Notes: generated by a model from the sequence alone, not told the origin. Positions 11,828-21,316 are shown, numbered from the stretch's first letter. The stretch is DNA of 23,357 bases from Rodentolepis nana (GCA_900617975.1 UZAE01000441.1:1-23357), one strand, 5' to 3'. Numbers and translations: made by a program.

Positions 11828-14353
11828 CAGCTACTTTAAGTGTTTATCATCAAAGACGCCTTTCCGCTTGTCATTAAATTAGGCCAATTAAATTGCTTTC
11901 TATATATGAAATGTCTGCAACAATTAAGAGTATGTTTCACCTTTAAATTCAAAATTTTATCAACTTCATCTCTACTGTTTTAAGGATGCAGGTTGTTGAG
12001 GAGTATATAAAATCTTGTACCATTCTAACCATTTGAAGAAAACATTAATGGAACGTCATCTAAAATAGGCTTCTAAGCACTGAACACCACAATCAAGCAA
12101 TTTCCACGATCCGCAATATGAATGATACAATTTTAACTTTGGAAAGTCAATTATCCACTAAGAAATATCGGATAACTCATGTCCGTAAATGAAATGAAGT
12201 GAGATTAGATGTTTTGTCATTTGTTGCATTTGCTCCAACAAAGGAGAATAAAAACATTGATTGCTTATATTTCATGAAAAATAATTGCAATAATGATGCG
12301 TAAGTAGGGCCAAAATAATGTTAGAAAAACTCACGTGACAACTCCTTGATTTGCATTTGTTTTAAGAAGCATGCACTCATTTTAAAACAAATCATATTAC
12401 AGCGAGATGAAAAGAGGAAATAAAATACCGATATTCGCCTTACGATAACTGGGAGGAGACTCATTAATTTTCTTCCTTTTACGATCTCAGGCATAAAAAG
12501 GGGCAGTACACAAGTTCTCGTTGCTATGACGAAACTAATTCCAATTCAACTCGAACTCTGTGCAATATAGCGCAAATCACATTAGTTCTGATGAATAAAT
12601 TTTGGAGTTAATTGCAATTTCAATAATAATGAAAGGAAGGCATAAAGCAAAATATTAATTACATCAAAGTAAAACAATTTAGTAATCACTCTTAATTACT
12701 CCACACTTTTCAATAGGCTTAACTTTATAGATGAGGAAGATGATGATCATTGTTATTATTCTTTCTATCCACTGTTTTTTGTGTTAAAATAAATGACCAA
12801 AAATTTCTCTTGAAGGATTCAGATATCAGCGTTGACATTTGAATTATATATATAAATTTGACGGCTGTATGCAGCAATTGACTCCAGCGATTTTCAAGGA
12901 ATTACGTTCCTAGAATCACATAGCATTTATAAAATGAGTTGAAATACGATGAATCATCCTACATTGAATGCCTAAAGGATGTGTTTGGTGGGAAGGTTGG
13001 CCAAATACCACAAAGTGTCGCCTATTAATGAACTTGGAAGGCCTGCAACGTACTTCAAAAAGTTCTGTTGACAATCATTTAAATTTAGTTTAACTCGAAA
13101 TGCGAAATAACTTCATAGAACCAAAGTGTTTAACTAAAAATCATGCTGAACTATTTACTTATATGCGAGTGCAATCTTATTTAACCTTAAGCCTTGCAGA
13201 ACAGCCAATTGTTGCAAGGATCGGCGATTGAAGAGCTTAAAAGAACTTAAAAGCAAGTGTTTAAAGTAATTAAGACACGCATTCTATAAGTACGCTCACC
13301 AGAACATATAAGATAATGCACCTCTGAGGACTCAAAGTTCTTGACATTTAGAGAGTTCCATAATAAAGCGGAAATTTCACTACTACCACAAAAAATGGAT
13401 GCCCTTTATCCGGTACTTGAGCTTTGGATGACGTGGTAAAGACAGCAGTAAAAATTTGCAATTCACGAGTTTGGATATGAGGAAAAGTTCCTCTATGCCA
13501 ATAGATCCATTGATACTCCTGCAATTAGGAGCGAAGTATGATTTGACAGAGGCCTTAGAACCATGTTTCAACTCACAATTGCCAATTCTTTACGTGTAAT
13601 TGAGTCACCAAGTACTATATCAGATAAAGCATTCAAAAATCAAATTTCTTAATAAAACTAAACGATCCATAGTTACACAAGAAGTGAAAGCAGTTAATTG
13701 CTTTCTTTTAAGCAACAAATTATTTCCAGTCCATGGGGAATAGTTGAAGATTTGAGAAAAATGTAACAATTTCATCAGGGAAAGGGAAAGTCCCTTTTAA
13801 CTGTATATTAGAGTAAAAGAAATTCAACATGCTACGAAATTATATCATCGTCGAAGAGCTTTACTCGAAATAGCGTAACTTTCAATCTCGAATTGTCATC
13901 GACATCATCCTCAACAACTGCCATAGAATCTGAAGCAAGCTACTTTTATACTTTTCATTGGAAGGGTCTCAAATACCGTTTTAGATCCTTCAATTAACTG
14001 GTTGGTTTTGGGATACTGGTAAAATGATAGCGCCAAAGAGCGCACGTTAGTCCATTGAGTTAAGAATTTGGGTATTCAGAATGCAAACATACATGGGCCT
14101 TTAATTTCTTTAGAGGGGGTTGAATCCTATTACTTTGTATTGAGCGCTACGGTAGTGAGCAGTTCTACGCAGACATTTGAATTCACACGTGACACCTCTT
14201 TACAAAACTGCGAAAGAAGACACCACATCCTGCCATATCCTTTTCGTAGGGGAAAACGCCTTAGAAGAGCATACCATTTTGTGGAAATTTAGTCTGCCAT
14301 ACTCGAGAGGTGTCCTAAACACCGAATAAAAATCAAGCCATCCCTTACCTTGA

Positions 14354-14369
14354 GTGTGTGTGTGTGTGT
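14354..14369. repeat. (GT)8 microsatellite
   Basis: Eight uninterrupted GT dinucleotides in the large intron. Confidence 0.85.
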
Positions 14370-15257
14370 TTACGATCTTGGCAAGAGACTTACTTCTCAG
14401 TTAGGATCAAGATCTAGGCTATTTCCCTGGGTTGAGAAGTTTCTTTACCTTTGTCAGACGATGGTTCTCGTGAGCTTTTTACGTGTGAAAGTTGACCATT
14501 ATGACGATTGCACGTGTTCATACTAGAGGAGATATTAATTGAGCGCCGAACTCATGGTAGAGGCTGAAACATTGAATCTCTTGTGATAATGGTGCACATA
14601 TTTCAATGCCTGGGTACTTCAATTAGTTTTTTGTAGAGCTTCGAGGACTTGAAAATCGATCGTTTGTCATGTTGCTTTCTTCCAGATACGGTAGCCTTGT
14701 ATTTGGTGCTGCAATTCCTCAGGTATTACTAAGAAGTGATCATAATCTCCTTTATTTTATGGCTAGCACGAAGATCATGCTAAAAACTTTGCTTTTGCAG
14801 ATTTAAATGAGTTCCAATCATCATTCATTCACGTTGTCATCACGTGTATGAAAGAATAAGGCTTTAACCTTTTATGGCAGTTTAGACATTGCTCTTGAGT
14901 TAAGCATTAATTAACAACTACGCCTTTCCAACAGATTCTTTTCATTGGAAGGATATCATTTTCCTTACCGAGGCTGTAAGTTGACAGTCTGGGAAATCGT
15001 TTTAGAACATCAGGATGTTTATTTCTAATCAAGCCCACAAACTTGCTTAAGCTGAGAGACTAATGGACACGGTAATTGAAAGCATTTGCTTGGACTAATC
15101 GTGGCATTTGATACAATTTATTAACTTCTTCTTAGGGAAATTCGACAATAGCATTATTTCATTCTTCCTTCTCTCTTCAGTTTTACTAACCTTCATACCT
15201 TTCCAACTGTTCCTCCTTTTTCCCTTGTTGATCGACTTAGTAATAAGTAGTAAAATT

Positions 15258-15279
15258 AATAATTTCAATTGAAATTATT
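15258..15279. repeat. perfect 22-bp palindrome
   Basis: AATAATTTCAA followed directly by its reverse complement TTGAAATTATT. The symmetry continues outward to ATTAAT on both sides with one unpaired base. It could extrude as a cruciform, though AT-rich palindromes of this kind also occur by chance. Confidence 0.7.
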
Positions 15280-15664
15280 TATTAATCAAGAAAAATTTCT
15301 TATTTATGTACTGTAATTTAAAAGTTTTAGAAATTTAACCGATATTTTGTTAAAAATGCATCCGAACAATGATAGGCGGAGAAATTGGAGTTTATCGTCA
15401 TTGATTGGTTGGATGAGGCTCGTTGGGAAAGAAGTTCGTTTTGGTTTTTTGGTCTACTACTAAGTGCCATTTTTCCTCGCTCGACATTCTGTTTGCTTAA
15501 CTACTAGCACTCTAATTAATTAGTTAATGGTTAATTAGGTTTGTTTTTCAGTGAGATTGTTCATTTTAATATGAGAAGTTAAAAGTAATTACAACACTTA
15601 TTAGTTTGACCCCAGAAATTAGTACGCTTTGAATAAGGAATTTCGATTGGTTCAGAAAACTATT

Positions 15665-16058
15665 GAGGAAACTATTGCTCAGCTTGGGGTGTGCGATAGA
15701 CTTACCTCCACGTGGTGCACCCTGGGCAATGTATATTCATACGACAAAAAAGTCTATTAATTGGCAATTGACTTCTGACTTCAAACTACCCTCACCCCAT
15801 TGTATGTTATATTCGACTACTTTCACAGTACTCACGTCACCTTTTTCCTACCTTCGTCTTTGAAACACTTCTGTTCCCCCCCCTTCTCGACTTTTTTTCC
15901 CACTTTGATGTTCCTTCCCCACTGTGAAGCCTGAAGTCAACTAAAGGGCTAATGATAACTATTTAATGATAACTATCCAAACGTGAAGCCTGAAGTCAAC
16001 TAAAGGGCTAATGATAACCATCAGAACGCCTGCCATTTGACATAAATAAAAAATTAAA
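15665..16058 (+). mobile_element. SINE-like element, copy B (sense, inside intron)
   Basis: It carries the same order of blocks as the other copies: TTGCTCAGCTTGGGG (a trace of the 5S-like head's 3' end), GTGCGATAGACTTACCTCC, CACGTGGTGCACCCTGGGCA, AAAAAGTCTATTAATTGGCA, GACTTCAAACTACC, a C8 run at 15876, GCCTGAAGTCAACTAAAGGG, and a tail with ATAAATAAAAAA. It has a single copy of the module that is amplified in copy D. It is longer at its 3' side than copies A and C because of an internal 59-bp-period duplication. The boundaries are approximate, and flanking direct repeats are not clear. Short open frames here belong to the repeat and are not genes. Confidence 0.75.
15924..16018 (+). repeat. 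internal tandem duplication in SINE copy B (59-bp period)
   Basis: The block GTGAAGCCTGAAGTCAACTA, continuing with AAGGGCTAATGATAAC, occurs at 15924 and again at 15983 with no mismatch over about 36 bp. Between them TAATGATAACTAT is itself repeated (15950 and 15964). The other copies have this block once. Confidence 0.85.
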
Positions 16059-17459
16059 AGTTCAGCTTTGATGAATTTAAAATAAAATTGTCTCGATAAG
16101 ACATAAAAATTTTGATTTTTGACGATTTAATCCCATTAAGTTAGAAGCACTCATAATTTAAGCTAACAAAGAAAACGAATTTACCATGTCCGCTTTCTGA
16201 GGATCTTTAATTGAGATGCATGAAAGGAATGAATTCAACCATGTGACCTTCTTGATATCCTTGGCCGAATTTCGCAATGCATGCATAAGGTACCTCACAT
16301 ATTTCTTGCCTCTTAAGCGGTTTCTTCTTTTGGTCGAATTAATGAATGGAAAGTTGGATGCATAATGTCTGTTGAATTAGGAAGAATTCGCAGCGGCAAA
16401 ATAAATAATTGATCTACTAGCTTGAACTTGACTATCTTCATATTATCCCAGGTAGCACGCACTTAATTTAATGCAATTGAGTTGAAAAATAACATCCAAA
16501 GCTAACTACGCATAGTTTTAGATCAATTTACAACTTAGAGTTTAAGCTTCGAATTCGATTTCTTTATGCATTGGAGGAATTTGTTTTAATTTTTACCAAT
16601 GAGTGAGTATTAAAACCCGTAATAATTTTGACCGATATGAAGAAAGAAATCCAGACGCTTTCTTGCTTCTAGAACATTCACTAAAAATATCGATGGATAA
16701 TAAATTTTAACTGTCGAGTCGGATGTTTGCTTTGCCAATTGGAAAATCGTAGCACATCAAGTGGTTGTTTAGAAGTAAAGTTTTTCCCAGGTTACTCCGC
16801 CTAATTTAATTTTGCTTAACCTGAGCGGAAGTAAGTGGCTTTGGAAACAAAGCGATTCAATTTTCGATTAAAACAAAACTTGCTAAATGTCTCATATGCG
16901 CTGTGCCTACTGGCTCTTTGTGGCAAATAAAGAGTCGCCATTCATTGAATCAGTAACTAACGTGAGTGAAAATTCTATGTGGCTTTGTTGTTCCTTCAAT
17001 TAAGGTTGCTTAAAGTTAAGAATCCATTTTGTCTGTATAATCTCCAAGCAAAGGTGGAATCTCAGCATGATGAAGCATAAAGTTGTTTCGACGTCACTTA
17101 AAGACACTATCTGAGACGTACAGTGAAATGATTCCATGCAGATAAACTGTTTGGCAAAATAAAGATTTAAGTTTTTTTCAAGAGTAACTAATAAATGCAT
17201 TTGTTCATATCACTGAATCATTTTGGGATAACCAGATACCCATATATCAAGATACTGATCACATCACAACAATTGCTTTGAGTTACATTGCTCTAATTTT
17301 TATCTAAATGATTTTCAGTTAGAATCCAGCCATATTGTATTACCAACCTCGGTTTAATCAATCTCTGCTTACCATTTAAAATCAATTTGATGTTAAGGTT
17401 ATCTCCACTTCGAATTCAAAGCTAAACATATCTAACTGTATGCAATTTTTCCTTACTAG

Positions 17460-17714
17460 CAAAAGGGATCAACTGGTTCAGTCCTTAAGACCACAACTGC
17501 CTACGGTTCCAGCTCCAATTCAAGTGATCGAAACTCCCTCGCTGCTCAGATATCTCGCATCAGTTCAAGTGACTTTGATGCCCGATCGATCGATAGTGAG
17601 GAAAGTGAGAAACAGCCCGCTGAACCAACCTCAGTCCATGAGATGCGTGCTCATCACCAATGTTGTCGACTCAACAACAATTCAAACAACACTTCTTCTC
17701 CACTTAACCCTTAG
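17460..17714 (+). CDS. Unrecognised protein, last exon and stop (Ser-rich tail)
   Basis: The acceptor is tccttactag. Phase 0 continues directly from exon 4 and reads QKGSTGSVLKTTTAYGSSSN, then SLAAQISRISSSDFDARSID, SEESEK and a Cys/Asn/Ser-rich end (HHQCCRLNNNSNNTSSPLNP), stopping at TAG 17712-17714. This is 84 residues. Ser runs with acidic neighbours look like phosphorylation-prone disordered tail sequence. A second AG six bases downstream (CAAAAG|GG) is in the same phase and would simply drop Gln-Lys. Another frame is open across the exon (17440-17757) but does not match the phase of exon 4. The five visible exons encode about 407 residues in total. Further exons hidden in the long introns cannot be excluded. 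Confidence 0.72.
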   Translation, partial: QKGSTGSVLKTTTAYGSSSNSSDRNSLAAQISRISSSDFDARSIDSEESEKQPAEPTSVHEMRAHHQCCRLNNNSNNTSSPLNP

Positions 17715-18530
17715 ATTGAAAAGATGCGAACTTCAAAACCTCAAAGCATATGTATAGCTGCATTCTCCCTGCTCCAAATTCCTCCTCACATTCATAACTC
17801 CTCACCTGTGATAAAGCAAATCAACGACAGCTATCCGGTCCTTCATTTTGTCAACAGTTAAACTCCTCCCATTTTTGCATACTGTAACTGATTAACTAAG
17901 TGACAAACAGGCTACTTGTTTTCCTTCACATTTTTTGATGGAATACACTTTTGGGTGAATTTAAACATTTGACTAAGTTATGCCAATGCTGCTTTTTTAT
18001 TTGACTTCACTCCTTTTATTTTTCCTTTGAGAGTACTTCGAAGGGGTGTGTTTGTGTAAGCTAACTTGTTAGTTTGAGCAGAACGTGGGCACTTGCCTTT
18101 GGAGATTATGAGAGAAGGCAAATTTATTGGTTGCTTCTTTTCACTGCAGATCATTAACTGGTTGGTTGGTTTGAGAGGTTGTTATATAAGTAATATAACC
18201 AAAGAATGTTTCTGCTTCTGCAATTCCCCTAGAAAAATAAGGAAGTGGAAAGTAAAAATATCTTTTGATGCATTTTGTTTCATGCGTTTGTTATTTGGAC
18301 CACACCCTAAAAATCGATAAACAAATTAGCTCAGTCTTAGCTTGCATACCACCAACGTTGTTTTAACGCTTTTCAAGTGTTTACTCAAAATTTTAAGCTT
18401 AAATAATTTGGGCTTAATTTTGTATCTAATTTTGTATTTATAATTCGAACAACTGAAAAAGAGCAATTTAGCAAATAATCTTTGGTCATCTCTAACTGTT
18501 CTCAACAATCAAGTTCCGTGATCCCTTAAA
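17715..18530 (+). other. 3' untranslated region and 3' flank
   Basis: This follows the stop codon of the gene. It contains no canonical AATAAA; variant hexamers are GATAAA near 17811, AATATA near 18191 and AGTAAA near 18250, so the cleavage site cannot be fixed. A 7-bp stem with a 5-nt loop (GTTATAT/ATATAAC) lies at 18181-18199. I see nothing else. Confidence 0.4.
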
Positions 18531-18653
18531 ATGTCAGAGAGGCTAACAGGGCGATTTAAAAGTAGGTATTTATTAAAGACCTCCAGACTTTCAGCAACCA
18601 ATAGTTTACCCAATGCGCTTGTTGGTGTTGGTCATGAACAGACGTATGAGATA
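18531..18653 (+). CDS. Small-gene candidate, exon 1 (weak)
   Basis: ATG in a good context (A at -3, preceded by an in-frame TGA at 18519-18521) opens a frame that starts MSERLTGRFKSRYLLKTSRL and reaches ...HEQTYEI, followed by a strong donor ATA|gtaagt at 18654 in phase 0. The N-terminal part is basic and Ser-rich. With exon 2 at 18760 it would give a 56-residue protein. If the 106-bp intron is retained, the frame stays open to 18797 and gives 88 residues (through KSIYKNLDDLIESIFIL) with a hydrophobic segment near its end. No homologue is recognised. The support is splice geometry only. Confidence 0.25.
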
Positions 18654-18759
18654 GTAAGTGCGCTCTACGAAGTCGCAAAATCAATATACAAGAACCTGGA
18701 CGATTTGATTGAATCAATTTTCATATTAACTGGTTTTTGTGCTTTTTTCATTATTTTAG

Positions 18760-18807
18760 ACCTCCGCTGCCTTGATAACTTCTTTCGTTATTGTTGAAGA
18801 GCTATGA
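18760..18807 (+). CDS. Small-gene candidate, exon 2 (weak)
   Basis: A well-formed acceptor, ttttttcattattttag, ends at 18759. Phase 0 continues as TSAALITSFVIVEEL and stops at TGA 18805-18807. The 106-bp intron (18654-18759) has consensus gtaagt and a strong pyrimidine tract. The AATAAA at 18902-18907 would suit as a polyadenylation signal. The peptide is too short for homology inference. Confidence 0.22.
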   Translation, partial: TSAALITSFVIVEEL

Positions 18808-18901
18808 GATTGAATTTCTAAACGTTATCTTCGCTTATATGGCAAGGAAGACTGTGGTTCTTGTGCCCACTAGGCAAGGCAACGGTTGACCCAGATGTGC
18901 T

Positions 18902-18907
18902 AATAAA
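18902..18907 (+). promoter_or_regulatory. AATAAA polyadenylation-type hexamer
   Basis: A canonical hexamer 95 bp after the stop of the small-gene candidate. Such hexamers are frequent by chance in AT-rich DNA, so it only adds weak support. Confidence 0.25.
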
Positions 18908-19311
18908 AGCTCTCATCCTATTATCAATGTCAGTTTTTTTCGTGTTAACTGTCAAACTCTCAGGAGCGATATGCAGTATGCTAATATAGAAAATATGAAG
19001 GAATTTAATAAGTTCAAGATTTTTCATGCTGAATATTCCAAGTTTGGAAAGAGGAAATTGACAAAGCAATCATCTATAATCATGTTAATATCAAAGATGG
19101 TCTTTTCAAATCCAAAGGGATTTACAATTTGCAAGCGATGAAGGCAGTTGATACCGGGTTATTAATACATCTCTATCACCAATATTATAAGTCGAAACTG
19201 CTGTAGAAAATAACTTGCAGCATCAAACTTATTAGAATGCTCCACAAAATCTTGGATCTACGATAGTACTATTCTTTTGAACTTCTGAGTGCGACGGTGG
19301 CACGTACGTCA

Positions 19312-19533
19312 ACTTTTACACCCACCATTAGAGATTCTGTGTATGGCCCTAGTCTTGTGAGCAACGTAATCAATGTTATTTACTTTCAATTTAGTAAATG
19401 AATGTTTGTTGCTGGCCTTTGATATAGTTCTCCGGGTGTAGGTAAATACGCTTATATTAGCACCAAGCTCTATTAATTTAAGTACATCAAGCGATTTTGT
19501 TGAGCCAAAAAGGATAACTTGAAGTATATTCCA
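19312..19533 (-). pseudogene. Possible decayed ankyrin-repeat fragment
   Basis: A 74-codon minus-strand frame bounded by stops and without a Met start. It contains STKSLDVLKLIELGANISVF, which resembles the helix 2 plus LGAN/LGAD turn of an ankyrin repeat (consensus G..EVVKLLLE.GAD). About one repeat later comes TISKASNKHS, and further on VAHKTRAIHRISNGG; both keep the spacing of the A..A.R.AS.NGH type of repeat. After the stop at 19309-19311 a neighbouring frame reads GVKVDVRATVALRSSKE, again like GADVRA..ALR.ASE. The frames are broken and no splice sites explain them, so a relic is more likely than a live gene. This is pattern matching by eye and may be chance. Confidence 0.25.
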
Positions 19534-19649
19534 TCATTCGCATGCTGGCCTTCTATTTTAAAGGCAAAGTGAGTGGAATCTGCCAACGCCTATTTGCCGG
19601 TTTCCTAGTCGTCATGTTGCCTCACTCAATGATTATGGCAAGAAACCCG

Positions 19650-19658
19650 CCCCCCCCC
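19650..19658. repeat. poly-C run (9)
   Basis: Nine consecutive C within the locally GC-richer intergenic patch. Confidence 0.85.
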
Positions 19659-19944
19659 GATTAATCAAGTTACTGGGAGTAACCCAGGTACTCATGCTGC
19701 CACATAACACTGCTGCTGTCATTCCTCCTCAGTTGGATTCAGCTCTACAGTTGGCTTGTCCAAGGGGACGATCACGTTCGCCTTGAACTGATTATTTGCC
19801 CGCTTGGGGCGAATTAAGCACTTATGATTTAACTATCTGAAAATTCATGATAACGTGAGCAATGATGAGTTCGGTTTAGAAGATTTATTGTGTTTACCTA
19901 GTTGGCATGGCAATAGAAATGCATTTGATAATAATTAATGCAAT

Positions 19945-19961
19945 AAGAAGAAGAAGAAGAG
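19945..19961. repeat. (AAG)n microsatellite
   Basis: Between five and six uninterrupted AAG units on the plus strand. Confidence 0.8.
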
Positions 19962-20837
19962 AATACAATTAGCATCTTCTGTTTGTTACAGATTATTAGC
20001 TTTATTTCTCTGACTATGAACTCCTTTTAATCTGCCCCTTTGTTACCTAATAAATAATATTATTAACCATCTGTCAAGTAGTGGTTGATATAACATACCA
20101 CATATATTGAAATGCAATAGAATCTGAGAGGAAACTGTTCAAGAGCTCTAGATTAGAAATTACCATTAGAATAAAAAATCGATGGGAAGAATGGCTAGGT
20201 CACTGTCTTACCAAATTTATGAATTTCACTGTCAAAATACATTTAGAACAAAAAGTTGGTAACTGAAGAATTTGTATCAGAATAACTATCTCCATCAGTC
20301 CATATTGACATATTGCTGCATCAGGAATGAACTTATGTGAATTGATCAGGGAGCAATATACCTTCCCATCTGATTTAGCTATCATTATCGACTTTAATTA
20401 AACTTATAAAGTCTCCCTTTACACGGTGCCAATATGTTGACCCCTAATCTGGGCGGACATTAGTTAAGTCTGTGAATTTCTTAATATGACTCGTTGATAA
20501 TTAACCGTAGAAAAATTGGCCGGTCTAAAACCCTTGTTAAGTGTATTTAATTTAATTTCAATGGACTGGCTCATTTGAGCTTGAAAACAACTTCTAAAAG
20601 TGCGTAAAATGAAAATTCTCCTGCATTAACTAATTAGAAACTGGAAAACAGTGCTCACTTTGTTCAGCTTCGTATTTCGGGAAGTAATCTGTTTATAGAG
20701 GAATGCATCTAATTTTGCAGAAATTTCTACAGAATTAAAATTATAAATAAATAAGCCTAATAGGGAGACAGGTTTTTGAAATTGAGAAATGTGGAGTGGG
20801 TTCTCACTCAAGAAGATGCGTTTTTCCGCTGGATTCA

Positions 20838-20886
20838 GAGTAATCAATTCGTCCGTTTTTTATCGTAAAGTGTAGAGATCAATGTA
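20838..20886. repeat. direct repeat, left copy, flanking SINE copy C
   Basis: A 49-bp segment starting GAGTAATCAATTC and ending GATCAATGTA. It matches 21269-21316 with three substitutions and one T-run length difference. It sits exactly against the AATAAATA-type tail of the element, where a target-site duplication would lie. Confidence 0.85.
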
Positions 20887-21268
20887 TTTATTTATTCATA
20901 TCAAATTGCAGGCGTTTTGATAGTTATCATTAGCCTTTTAGTGGACTTCAGGCTCCAAAGAGGGGAAGGAATATCAGAGTGAAACACAGTCAAAAGGGGG
21001 GTGGAATAGAACAGTGTTTCAAAGACGTAAAAGAGACAAACACAAAGGTAGAAAAAAGGTGAGGTGAGTAATGTGGAAGTAGTCAAATTTGACAGCGGGG
21101 TCTTGGTTGTTTGAAGTCAACTGCCGGTTAATAGACCTTTTTGCCGCATGAGTAAACGTTGCCTAGGGTGCACCGCATGGAGGTAAGTCTATCGCGCACC
21201 CCAAGAAGTCAGCAACACTGGACATTCCCAGCCGGTCACCCATGCAAGTACTAACCAGGCCCGACGTA
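20887..21268 (-). mobile_element. SINE-like element, copy C, with 5S rRNA-derived head
   Basis: The fullest copy of the family, about 382 bp, read on the minus strand. It starts inside a 5S-rRNA-like segment, then GGGGTGCGCGATAGACTTAC, one copy of the GGTGCACCC module, AAAAAGGTCTATTAACCGGC, GTTGACTTCAAACAACC, a shortened C6 run, CTGAAGTCCACTAAAAGGC, and an ATGAATAAATAAA tail. The 5S homology places it in the 5S-derived SINE class, whose members are transcribed by RNA polymerase III and moved by a partner LINE. The first half of the 5S gene (box A) is missing, so this copy is probably 5'-truncated. It is bounded on both sides by the 49-bp direct repeat. Confidence 0.82.
21203..21266 (-). ncRNA. 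5S rRNA 3'-half-like segment (SINE head, not a functional 5S gene)
   Basis: On the minus strand it reads GTCGGGCCTGGTTAGTACTT followed by a C where most 5S genes have G, then ATGGGTGACCGGCTGGGAAT, and ends around GTGTTGCTGACTTCTT. This is the intermediate-element to box C to 3' stem part of animal 5S rRNA, with changes in the 3' portion. The 5' half of 5S is absent and the segment runs straight into SINE body, so it is a derived promoter head rather than a 5S gene. Confidence 0.85.
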
Positions 21269-21316
21269 GAGTAATCAATTCATCCCTTTTTATCGTAAAG
21301 TGCAGAGATCAATGTA
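21269..21316. repeat. direct repeat, right copy, flanking SINE copy C
   Basis: A 48-bp partner of 20838-20886. Similarity stops sharply on both sides: the left copy is followed by the element's tail, the right copy by ACTTTCTC, and the right copy is preceded by the 5S-like head. Confidence 0.85.

Larger units (their letters stand above)
10183..17459 (+). other. intron of about 7.3 kb containing a SINE copy
   Basis: The intron runs from gtaagt at 10183 to tccttactag at 17450-17459. It is AT-rich throughout and holds SINE-like copy B (15665-16058), a (GT)8 microsatellite, a perfect 22-bp palindrome (15258-15279) and a weak alternative terminal exon (11675-11827). The stretch 14000-14900 is slightly less AT-rich, with an open minus-strand frame at about 14160-14345 (reading WLDFYSVFRTPLEYGRLNF near its start). 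It may be an old mobile-element remnant, but I cannot assign it. Confidence 0.55.
19534..20837. other. intergenic, no gene seen
   Basis: AT-rich apart from 19560-19800, which is richer in G and C and holds a C9 run (19650-19658) and a short inverted repeat CTGGG-AGTAA-CCCAG near 19673-19687. On the minus strand 19715-19800 has a short open stretch (NNQFKANVIVPLDKPTVEL) without further support; it could be a mobile-element remnant. An (AAG)n patch lies at 19945-19961. No RNA gene is recognised. Confidence 0.45.

Noticed and set aside
14105..14130. GGTTGAATCC resembling a tRNA B box
   Set aside because: No A box at the right distance and no cloverleaf arms around it.
14068..14292. 74-codon plus-strand frame starting MGIQNANIHGPLISLEGV
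   Set aside because: It lies in the large intron without paired splice sites, and the opposite strand is also open in part of it. It may be an old repeat fragment, but no domain is recognisable.
15620..16090. Possible direct repeat GCTTTGA...GAATTT on both sides of SINE copy B
   Set aside because: Only two short words match, with a 4-bp gap and many mismatches. They do not abut the element ends convincingly.
17440..17757. 105-codon open frame starting MQFFLTSKRDQLV overlapping the last exon
   Set aside because: Its phase does not follow exon 4, its start lies in intron sequence, and the competing frame joins cleanly from 17460 to a stop with a plausible Ser-rich tail. It is most likely a shadow frame.
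19560..19800. GC-richer intergenic patch with short open stretches, possibly transposon or RNA gene
   Set aside because: The frames are broken within about 30 codons, no tRNA-like boxes were found, and the similarity to 21620-21700 (GCCAACGCC) is too short to define a repeat.
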